Shown: positions 13,701 to 19,045 of the stretch, in pieces
Layout of the letters: every line of letters begins with the position of its first letter
Position numbering within the stretch: position 1 is the stretch's first letter
Origin: an uncultured Erythrobacteraceae bacterium
GTDB lineage: Bacteria; Pseudomonadota; Alphaproteobacteria; Sphingomonadales; Sphingomonadaceae
NCBI GenBank assembly: GCA_950071875.1
Contig: CATMNW010000016.1
Span: 1-19,045 of the forward strand
Reading direction: 5' to 3'
Length of the DNA: 19,045 nt
The notes under the pieces: model-generated
Told to the model about the DNA's origin: nothing
The model's database searches: none
The model's input: the letters and a program-made list of their open reading frames with translations, nothing else
Position numbers and translations under genes: made by a program

Positions 13701-14828
13701 GTGAGCGCGGATGGAAGGTCGTCGGTCGACGGGCAATTTGATCAGTCCACCTCGGGCTACGACAATCGGGACGAAACTGCCGCGCGCAATGCCGAAATGC
13801 TTGGCAAGATCGACGGTCTCAAGATCGGGACGGGCCAGCTGTTCCTTCAGACGACCGAACAGACGCGCATGGCGCTGTGCATATCCGATCCGAGCCAGCC
13901 GGACTGTCCGATCGTCTATTCGAACGAAGCCTTCACCAGGCTGACCGGCTATCCGCGCGAAGAGATCATCGGTCGAAATTGCCGGTTCCTGCAAGGAAGG
14001 GGAACGCGAACGGAATCCGTTCGCAAGTTGCGGGCAGCGGTCGAGGCGGAAGAATATGTCGTCGTGGACATCCTCAACTATCGCAAGGACGGATCTGCTT
14101 TCTGGAATGCCGTACACGTGGGGCCGATTTACGGAGAGGACGGCGAGCTGGCCTATTTCTTCGGTTCGCAATGGGACATAACCGAGCTGCTGGCGGCGCG
14201 CGAAACCATCATTCAGAATGATCGTGTCGCGGAAGAACTGCGCCATCGCACCAACAACCTCTTCGCGGTACTAACGGCCATTGTCCGCCTGTCGGCACGA
14301 GGTGCCAGCGACGTTGACGAGTTGTCGCAGAAGATCGAGCGCCGCATCGAAGCGCTTGCCAGCGCGCACAAGGTAAGCCTCGCGGAAGAAGGCCTAAGCG
14401 AAGATCGCACCAATCTGCGCAATCTGGTCGAAGCCGTCATGCAGCCTTATCGGAATGCCCATGCAGACCGTATCGAACTGGCTGGCAACCTTGTAGAACT
14501 TCCCCGCAAGCATGTGACGCCGCTGGGGCTCACGCTACATGAACTGGCGACGAATGCGCTGAAGTACGGTTCTCTTTCCACGAACGAGGGCAGGGTTCAG
14601 ATCGACTGGGAAGTCGACGAGGACAGGGTTGTGCTTCATTGGATCGAGCAGGGCGCGGACGATGCGGCGCCGGTCGCTGAAGCGCCTGCGGTAAAGGGCG
14701 GCGGATCGGGAAGCCGGCTGATCGAAGGCGTCATCCGGGGCATCCGCGGCACGGTCGAAACGGAGTTCCGGCCCGAAGGTTTTCGCGCGACAATCTGTGT
14801 CCCGGCATCGGAGAAAGTCGCCACCTGA
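13701..14828 (+). CDS. blue-light LOV-domain HWE-family histidine kinase
   Basis: Sensor kinase that should bind flavin and autophosphorylate in response to blue light. In the 375-aa product the LOV core carries GRNCRFLQG at about residues 92-100, with photoactive Cys94, then NYRKDGSAFWN and GSQWDITE. The kinase part has the phosphoacceptor His182 in ELRHRTNNLFAVL, the N box HELATNALKYGSL (about 280-292), HWIEQG near 313-318 and a GGGSGSRLI glycine loop (about 333-341), which place it in the HWE/HisKA_2 class. It is soluble and resembles the short LOV kinases described from Erythrobacter litoralis. The GTG at 13701 is preferred because GGAGG lies 5 nt upstream; an ATG at 13659 would add 14 residues without a good site. 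No response regulator is encoded in the window. It converges with the oxygenase gene across 10 nt. Confidence 0.92.
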   Translation: MSADGRSSVDGQFDQSTSGYDNRDETAARNAEMLGKIDGLKIGTGQLFLQTTEQTRMALCISDPSQPDCPIVYSNEAFTRLTGYPREEIIGRNCRFLQGRGTRTESVRKLRAAVEAEEYVVVDILNYRKDGSAFWNAVHVGPIYGEDGELAYFFGSQWDITELLAARETIIQNDRVAEELRHRTNNLFAVLTAIVRLSARGASDVDELSQKIERRIEALASAHKVSLAEEGLSEDRTNLRNLVEAVMQPYRNAHADRIELAGNLVELPRKHVTPLGLTLHELATNALKYGSLSTNEGRVQIDWEVDEDRVVLHWIEQGADDAAPVAEAPAVKGGGSGSRLIEGVIRGIRGTVETEFRPEGFRATICVPASEKVAT

Positions 14829-14838
14829 CCTTCTGCGT

Positions 14839-15510
14839 TCAGCTATGCTTGCGGGTACGGTACCATTTGGTGAGGACGTATTTCTGTCCTTTGATCACGG
14901 GTGTGCCGGCATGAAGCGTATCTTCATTCGGTAGCCCTTCCGGTGTTGCATTGTTCCACACCATCAACACGCCGGGCTTGGGTTCGATGGATGCTCCAAC
15001 CTCTACGAAATGTGTGTGGCCACCTTCTTCGACCTCATTCAGGAAAGCCATGGCAGTCCAGCAACGCTGGCCGCCGCGCTTGCGTTCGACGTCCCAGTAC
15101 TCCTGGTCGGTATAGAACCAGTCGTTGTGTGGTTTGAATTCCTGCCCCGGCAGGTATCGCTGGCCCTGTATGTTTTCGCCAACGCTGCCAGGCATACCCA
15201 GCAGATCGTCGATCCGGCGGGAAATCGATTTCACGAATGGATCGTGCGGATTGAGATTACCCGAATAGGATGTCCTGAACTTTGCCACATAGGCGGTTTC
15301 GTGCAGCTCGCTTGGCCGGGCAACGGCATTGATCATGTGAATGAGGCGGGTGCATTCTTCGGATGAGAGGAAATCGCCCACAGCATAGATCTCTGCGAGG
15401 TCCGTGGGAATTTTATAGGCCGCGGGATCGCTATCGAGGCGCTTGCGCACCGATGCACCCACGCGGCGCAGGGCATGCTGATCAGGGACGGGAGCAGTCT
15501 TGTTTGTCAT
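14839..15510 (-). CDS. 2-oxoglutarate/Fe(II) oxygenase, prolyl-4-hydroxylase-like
   Basis: Soluble dioxygenase of the P4H alpha-subunit family, which hydroxylates proline or other residues using Fe(II), 2-oxoglutarate and oxygen. The 223-aa product has the full catalytic set: HxD in KPHNDWF (His128, Asp130), distal His200 in DTLHAGTPV and Lys210 in KGQKYVLTKWYR for 2-oxoglutarate binding. SYSGNLNPHDPFV near 81-93 and RYLPGQEFKPHND near 118-130 are typical of bacterial homologues. There is no signal peptide, so it acts in the cytoplasm; the substrate is unknown. The start has only a weak AGG-like site about 6 nt upstream. Neighbours are the convergent LOV kinase and a divergent cytochrome b561, neither of which points to a substrate. 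Confidence 0.9.
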   Translation of the reverse strand: MTNKTAPVPDQHALRRVGASVRKRLDSDPAAYKIPTDLAEIYAVGDFLSSEECTRLIHMINAVARPSELHETAYVAKFRTSYSGNLNPHDPFVKSISRRIDDLLGMPGSVGENIQGQRYLPGQEFKPHNDWFYTDQEYWDVERKRGGQRCWTAMAFLNEVEEGGHTHFVEVGASIEPKPGVLMVWNNATPEGLPNEDTLHAGTPVIKGQKYVLTKWYRTRKHS

Positions 15511-15608
15511 GCGGGCCTGTTTAGCAACCGCGGTTTCTGCGACAAGACGCGACTTGCCACATCGTTCCCTGCAGATAGGCTACCGGAAGCAAACCAGGGG
15601 ACCTTGAA

Positions 15609-16163
15609 ATGTCACGAACCGATGCACGCCGCTATTCGACAGGGGCAATGATCTTTCACTGGCTTATCGCTATCGCGGTAATCGTGAACTGGCGTCTGGC
15701 CGAAGCTGCCGAGCATGCCGAGATGCCAGCCAAGGCAGAGATATTTGCGAACCACAAGGCCCTGGGCATTACTATTCTGGCGCTCACCATCGGACGCCTC
15801 GCCTGGCGCTGGACGCACCCGGTGCCGCCCTTGCCGAGCGATCTTGCAAAATGGGAAGCGCTGCTGGCCCGCAGTGTGCACATCGTTTTCTACGTGCTTT
15901 TGATCGGCTTGCCACTTGGCGGTTGGCTCGCCAATTCGTTTGGCGGCCGCGACATCGATTTCTTCGGCCTGCTCACCATCCCGCCGTTGCCGATCGGTGA
16001 AAACGATGGGCTGGCGAGGGCGATATACGGCGTACATACCCTAGGCGGTTCGATCTTCATCTACCTGATCGGCTTGCATATTCTGGGTGCGTTGAAGCAC
16101 ACCTTCTTCGACAGGAATGGCGGTATCTTTCGAATGCTTCCGTTCGGCAAGGTATCTGGTTGA
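15609..16163 (+). CDS. cytochrome b561 (CybB-type) membrane protein
   Basis: Four-helix inner-membrane di-heme cytochrome b561, which passes electrons between quinones and a periplasmic or cytoplasmic partner; some members act as superoxide:quinone oxidoreductases. The 184-aa product has hydrophobic segments near 14-30, 50-68, 89-108 and 145-162. Histidines suited to heme ligation are His17 (FHWLI), His49 (NHKALG), His91, His143 (YGVHTLGG) and His157. Length matches the CybB family. AGGGGA lies 7 nt before the ATG, a strong ribosome site. A bidirectional terminator follows the stop codon. The physiological partner is not evident. Confidence 0.92.
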   Translation: MSRTDARRYSTGAMIFHWLIAIAVIVNWRLAEAAEHAEMPAKAEIFANHKALGITILALTIGRLAWRWTHPVPPLPSDLAKWEALLARSVHIVFYVLLIGLPLGGWLANSFGGRDIDFFGLLTIPPLPIGENDGLARAIYGVHTLGGSIFIYLIGLHILGALKHTFFDRNGGIFRMLPFGKVSG

Positions 16164-16175
16164 ACGATAAGAAAA

Positions 16176-16199
16176 CCCCCGCCGATCGCTCGGCGGGGG
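16176..16199. terminator. bidirectional rho-independent terminator
   Basis: CCCCCGCCGA, loop TCGC, TCGGCGGGGG: a perfect 10-bp stem with a 4-nt loop. On the minus strand it is followed by TTTTCTTATC, making it a convincing terminator for the RcnB-like gene, whose stop is 22 nt away. On the plus strand the stem follows the cytochrome b561 stop by 12 nt but lacks a good T-run. Confidence 0.88.
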
Positions 16200-16221
16200 C
16201 TCTGTCCGGTTCGCTGGAAGC

Positions 16222-17214
16222 TTACCAGAAGAAGTCGTGGATCACGTCGACGACTTCGCTGCTGTAGATATCGACCAGTACGACATCGTCATAGTATCGC
16301 ACCCAGCGATAGGGGCCATAGACCTCTGGTAGACGATAGCGCCATGGGTCGTTGATCCAGTAGCGGCTGCCGAAGAACAGGCTGCCAAGACGGAAGCCGA
16401 TGTTTACGCGGCTGTAGCGGTGATTGCGATAGGGCGAATAATACCGACCCAGGCGGAATACATCGCGGTTGCTATAACGGTAATTGTACCAGTTGTACCG
16501 CCGGTTGTCGCGCCATCCGCGGGTGTCCCAACGGTTGTAATCGTGCCAACGCCTGCCATCGTAATAGCGTGCGCGGCGCTGGTCCCGGCGGGCTTCCCGA
16601 TAACCATCGCGATAGCTGCGGTCCCTTATACGTCGATCTTCGCGGGCGTCGCGCCTGCGTTCATCGACCCGGCCACGGCGATAGGCATCGCGCCGTGCTT
16701 CCTGCCGACGCTCGGCGCGATTGCGGTCGCTATAGGTCCGGTTGCGATCACCGCGATAAGTGCGATTGCGCTGCTGCGCTTCACGACGAGCAGAGTTCTG
16801 GCGGGACGTTTCCGCCCGACGTTCCGAACGGTTCCAGCTCGGGTTGCCACGGCTTTGCGAAAGATCGGCACGGTTGTCGCCCTGCCATTCCCGCTGCGCC
16901 CGGCGCTCGGCTTGCGCTCTTGCCGCTGCGTAATTGCGATTGTCACGCCTTTCGCTGCGCTGCTCGCGCTGCTGCCGCTGCTGGCGTTGAGCCTGCCGGT
17001 CCTGGCGCTGCGAACGTCGTTCGCTACGCTGTTGACGCTCGACGCGCTGGGCACGACGCTGCTGCCGCGCTTCCCCGCGATCACCACGGTCTCGCTCGGC
17101 GCGTTCACCACGGTCGCGTGATTGCGCTGCGGCTTCAGTTGGAAGGGCAGTGATAGCCATCGCCGCAGCGAGGGCGCTCAGTGCGCTTCCTTTCAATAGC
17201 TTATTAAGTTCCAT
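16222..17214 (-). CDS. RcnB-family periplasmic protein with an arginine-rich, lysine-free low-complexity region
   Basis: Exported protein of 330 aa. A signal peptide (MELNKLLKGSALSALAAAMA..., cleavage likely after AAA at residue 30) is followed by a very basic, low-complexity stretch of Arg, Gln, Glu, Asp and Asn to about 220. By my count 64 of residues 31-220 are Arg, and there is no Lys in the whole mature protein. An Arg/Tyr/Trp-rich part follows (about 215-270). The C-terminal module (LPEVYGPYRWVRYYDDVVLV, 295-314) has the YRWVR...D.VLVDI...VVDVI pattern of RcnB, a periplasmic family named for nickel/cobalt homeostasis in E. coli. Metal function here is not supported by any His-rich segment. 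The ATG at 17214 is preceded by AAGGA at 8 nt; the open frame extends 52 codons upstream, but that part lacks export character. Confidence 0.87.
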   Translation of the reverse strand: MELNKLLKGSALSALAAAMAITALPTEAAAQSRDRGERAERDRGDRGEARQQRRAQRVERQQRSERRSQRQDRQAQRQQRQQREQRSERRDNRNYAAARAQAERRAQREWQGDNRADLSQSRGNPSWNRSERRAETSRQNSARREAQQRNRTYRGDRNRTYSDRNRAERRQEARRDAYRRGRVDERRRDAREDRRIRDRSYRDGYREARRDQRRARYYDGRRWHDYNRWDTRGWRDNRRYNWYNYRYSNRDVFRLGRYYSPYRNHRYSRVNIGFRLGSLFFGSRYWINDPWRYRLPEVYGPYRWVRYYDDVVLVDIYSSEVVDVIHDFFW

Positions 17215-17399
17215 GGAGCGTGTCCTTCCTGCTTCCGCGCCGCTCCACCACTTGCGGCTGGTTTCGATGTCATACTTTGTATCAGATCGGCCTGACCCGA
17301 CTATGAACCGGCCTGTCGGGCTTTTGTTCATGTTAAGTTGGTCGAAGCTGAACCATGCCAAGTGTGGCACGATTGCGGCCGAGGAGCATTCAATGCCAT

Positions 17400-17969
17400 A
17401 TGTGCACTACACTCGAGGACGTTCGCGCAGACGCGATCGAAAGACTGATCAACGCCGTTTGCGATCGCAAGTCGCCCCTGCATTCGCCGGTGGTCGCCAC
17501 AGGCGATGCAGATGCCAGAGTTATGGTATTGCGCGAATTCGACGCCGATGCCTGGACGCTGAGGTTTCACACCGATGCACGTGCTCCGAAAGTGGCTGTC
17601 ATCGAGGCGGACAATCGCCTTTGCGTGCTGGGTTACGACAAAGCTGAAAAGGTACAGCTTCGTTTGCGGGGCAAGGGCACTATTGCGCGTGACGGTCCGG
17701 AGGTAGACGCGGCCTGGGAAGAGAGCACGAATTTCGCGCGGCGATGCTATCTGGGGGAAGGGCCGGGCGCAATATCCGCAGAACCCACTTCGGGGTTGCC
17801 GCCGCGTTTCGAAGGGTGCGAACCGGACGACGATGAATTGCTCCCGGCGCGTGAAAATTTCGCAATCCTCAAGATCGAGGTCTTCGAGATCGACTGGTTC
17901 AGCCTCGCACATACCGGGCATCGCCGCGCCCTCCTTGGCCGGGAAAGCGCGAAGTGGATCGCGCCATAG
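17400..17969 (+). CDS. pyridoxamine-5'-phosphate-oxidase-like (PPOX fold) flavin protein
   Basis: A 189-aa split-barrel FMN-binding protein. ARVMVLREF (residues 39-47) and FHTDARAPKV (56-65) are the FMN-phosphate-contacting strands of the PNPOx family, and STNFARRCYLGEGPG (109-123) with the C-terminal IDWFSLAHTGHRRALL (164-179) follow the pattern of PdxH-like proteins. Because it is shorter at the substrate-binding residues I do not call it PdxH. The start is uncertain: ATG 17400 gives the usual family N-terminus (MCTTLEDVRADA), but GAGGAG at 17381-17386 is 13 nt away and is better spaced for an out-of-frame ATG at 17393; an in-frame ATG at 17355 would add 15 residues. It is divergent from the RcnB-like gene. 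Confidence 0.83.
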   Translation: MCTTLEDVRADAIERLINAVCDRKSPLHSPVVATGDADARVMVLREFDADAWTLRFHTDARAPKVAVIEADNRLCVLGYDKAEKVQLRLRGKGTIARDGPEVDAAWEESTNFARRCYLGEGPGAISAEPTSGLPPRFEGCEPDDDELLPARENFAILKIEVFEIDWFSLAHTGHRRALLGRESAKWIAP

Positions 17970-18000
17970 GCCAGGCATCGCGATTGGTCAGTGATGAAAC

Positions 18001-18031
18001 TTGAGCCAGAGTGCACAGCACCCTGGCTCAA
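18001..18031. terminator. hairpin between convergent PPOX-like and FKBP genes
   Basis: TTGAGCCAG (18001-18009) pairs with CTGGCTCAA (18023-18031), with an inner GTGC/GCAC stem across a single A-C mismatch and a 3-nt loop. It lies between two genes that converge, 31 nt from one stop and 61 nt from the other. T-runs are poor on both sides (AAACAATTATA on plus, GTTTCATC on minus), so it may act as a modest bidirectional terminator or transcript stabiliser. Confidence 0.6.
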
Positions 18032-18092
18032 AACAATTATACTGCCGCTCGCGGCTCACATGGAAGACTTCCGCGTGAGGCGGTCTGACGGA

Positions 18093-18530
18093 TCAACCTG
18101 CTTGCTTGATACCGCGCAGGGTGAGGTCGAAGGTCAGGTCTTCGCCCGCAAGCGGGTGGTTTGCATCGACAGTGATGTTCTCTTCGCCGACCTCCGCGAT
18201 ATGAAGCATCATCGGATTGCCATCGGGGCCCTGCGCCTGGAGCGCCATGCCGGGCTGCGGTTCGGGACCTTCGGGCAGCTGCGCACGCGGGATCTGCTGC
18301 ACGAGATCTTCGCGCCGCTGGCCGAATGCGCTGTCGCAAGGAATGGCGACGGTCTGCTGGTCGCCGACGTCCATGCTCTTCAGGGCTTCCTCGATCTGCG
18401 GGAAGGTGTTGCCGGCGCCAAGTTCGATTTCCTGCGGGCCGACCTGCGCGGTTGTGCCGACTTCCTCGCCGTCCGTACGCTTGAGCACGTAGTCGATGGT
18501 CACGGTGTCGCCGTTTGTGGGATTGGTCAT
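18093..18530 (-). CDS. SlyD-like FKBP-type peptidyl-prolyl isomerase
   Basis: Cytoplasmic peptidyl-prolyl cis-trans isomerase and chaperone. The 145-aa product has the FKBP core (DTVTIDYVLKRTDGEEV, 8-24; ELGAGNTFPQIEEALKSMDV, 36-55) interrupted by an insert-in-flap region (about 72-125), closing with NHPLAGEDLTFDLTL (124-138); this arrangement is diagnostic of SlyD-type proteins. The histidine/cysteine-rich metal-binding tail of E. coli SlyD is absent: the protein ends at GIKQAG. An upstream in-frame ATG at 18635 would add 35 residues, but the ATG at 18530 has AAGGA 5 nt before it and begins the family domain, so it is chosen. It converges with the PPOX-like gene and is divergent from the gene at 18694. 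Confidence 0.92.
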   Translation of the reverse strand: MTNPTNGDTVTIDYVLKRTDGEEVGTTAQVGPQEIELGAGNTFPQIEEALKSMDVGDQQTVAIPCDSAFGQRREDLVQQIPRAQLPEGPEPQPGMALQAQGPDGNPMMLHIAEVGEENITVDANHPLAGEDLTFDLTLRGIKQAG

Positions 18531-18693
18531 GTTTGTCCTTGTCGGAATTGATATGTCGAAACATGCGCGTCTCGCATGCTCATGGAACGCGCTCGGGGTC
18601 CGAGCGTCTTGAAAGGGAGTCTCGCAACTGAGCACCGGCTAGTCAACGCCAGCGTTTGGGTGCGGGGATGACAATGGGGCAGGGGGCAACTGC

Positions 18694-19045
18694 ATGAACT
18701 GGAAGTCATACGGGGTCTGGGCATTACGCGCAGTTGCGCTTTTGCTGGTGGGTGGGTCGCTTCTCAGTACGACCGATCTGAACCAGTGGTGGATCCGCAT
18801 CTGGGATTTCCCCCGGATCCAGATTCTAATTGCAATGATCGCGACAATGTTCGCGCTGCACCGCTTCGATAAAGCGTGGAGCCCTTGGCTCCCGATCGCG
18901 TTGCTCGGGTTTGCGACCTGGCAGTTCTACAGGGTGTTGCCTTACACGCCCCTGGCGAAAACCGAGGTGGCACGCGTCGCTGTCGATCAAACCGACCGGA
19001 CTGGCTGCTTCACCGCTCTCACATTGAACGTTCTGCAAGACAATC
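18694..19045 (+). CDS. endonuclease/exonuclease/phosphatase-family membrane protein, N-terminal part (runs off the right edge)
   Basis: An open frame from ATG 18694 continues 117 codons to the window edge without a stop. It starts MNWKSYGVWALRAVALLLVG and shows about three hydrophobic segments (7-22, 43-55 and 65-80). After these, LTLNVLQDN near the end resembles the first conserved motif (N-V-L-x-x-N) of the endonuclease/exonuclease/phosphatase fold. Such proteins with N-terminal membrane helices are common in proteobacteria; substrates are usually unknown. AGGGGG lies about 8 nt before the ATG. The catalytic part is outside the window, so the family call is moderately secure only. Confidence 0.75.
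   Translation, partial: MNWKSYGVWALRAVALLLVGGSLLSTTDLNQWWIRIWDFPRIQILIAMIATMFALHRFDKAWSPWLPIALLGFATWQFYRVLPYTPLAKTEVARVAVDQTDRTGCFTALTLNVLQDN

Noticed and set aside
16420..17121. Plus-strand open frame of 233 codons rich in Ala, Val and Ile, resembling a membrane protein
   Set aside because: It is the antisense of the arginine-rich RcnB-like gene; Arg/Gln codons read backwards give Ala/Val/Leu-like strings. The minus strand has a signal peptide, ribosome site, family motif and terminator.
17296..17320. CCCGAC/GTCGGG hairpin followed by CTTTTG
   Set aside because: Looks like a terminator on the plus strand, but no plus-strand gene ends upstream; it lies between two divergent genes and may be chance.
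18584..18608. EcfG-like element GGAAC-N16-CGTC before the gene at 18694
   Set aside because: The -10 part has CGTC instead of CGTT and lies 86 nt from the start codon; too weak to call.
1..19045. CRISPR arrays, insertion sequences, tRNA or rRNA genes, and phage or defence genes
   Set aside because: None seen on reading both strands: no regularly spaced repeats, transposase motifs or tRNA-like cloverleaf segments.

Overview
This is a GC-rich bacterial chromosome segment, most likely from an alphaproteobacterium of the Sphingomonadales (Erythrobacteraceae-like). The assignment rests on a class I lysyl-tRNA synthetase, a LOV-domain HWE-type histidine kinase, the RsmE/glutamate-cysteine ligase pair divergent from ubiA, an EcfG-type promoter, and the general look of the proteins. 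It is an inference, because no marker gene such as 16S rRNA is present. No mobile element, CRISPR array, tRNA or rRNA was seen.

Layout. 1-1059 (minus): rsmE followed by the 5' part of a glutamate-cysteine ligase gene that runs off the left edge. 1303-3295 (plus): a tight run of ubiA, an SRAP/YedK-like gene and trmL, preceded by a striking palindrome. 3365-3688 (plus): a small ArsR-type repressor. 3706-4610: a redox-stress module in which a VOC/glyoxalase-fold gene (minus) and soxR (plus) diverge from one perfect 20-bp SoxR box. 4628-8689 (minus): an overlapping operon of a DinG-like helicase, a SixA-like phosphatase and a methyltransferase. 8781-10355 (minus): a GT39/ArnT-like membrane glycosyltransferase. 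10681-11625 (plus): an uncharacterised single-span membrane protein directly behind a textbook EcfG promoter, closed by a strong hairpin. 11970-13595 (plus): lysK. 13701-14828 (plus): a blue-light LOV histidine kinase. 14839-15510 (minus): a prolyl-4-hydroxylase-like oxygenase. 15609-16163 (plus): a cytochrome b561. 16222-17214 (minus): an arginine-rich, lysine-free RcnB-family periplasmic protein sharing a bidirectional terminator with the cytochrome. 17400-17969 (plus): a PPOX-fold flavin protein. 18093-18530 (minus): a SlyD-like FKBP. 18694-19045 (plus): the start of a membrane-anchored endonuclease/exonuclease/phosphatase-family protein that runs off the right edge.

Most of the window is housekeeping (translation fidelity, ubiquinone, glutathione, DNA repair). 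The points worth attention are regulatory: the SoxR-controlled VOC gene, the EcfG-controlled and apparently leaderless membrane protein, and the LOV kinase, whose family commonly feeds the EcfG general stress response. I did not find a clearly novel multi-gene defence or metabolic system. The best candidates for something undescribed are the 314-aa EcfG-linked protein and the SoxR/VOC pair.
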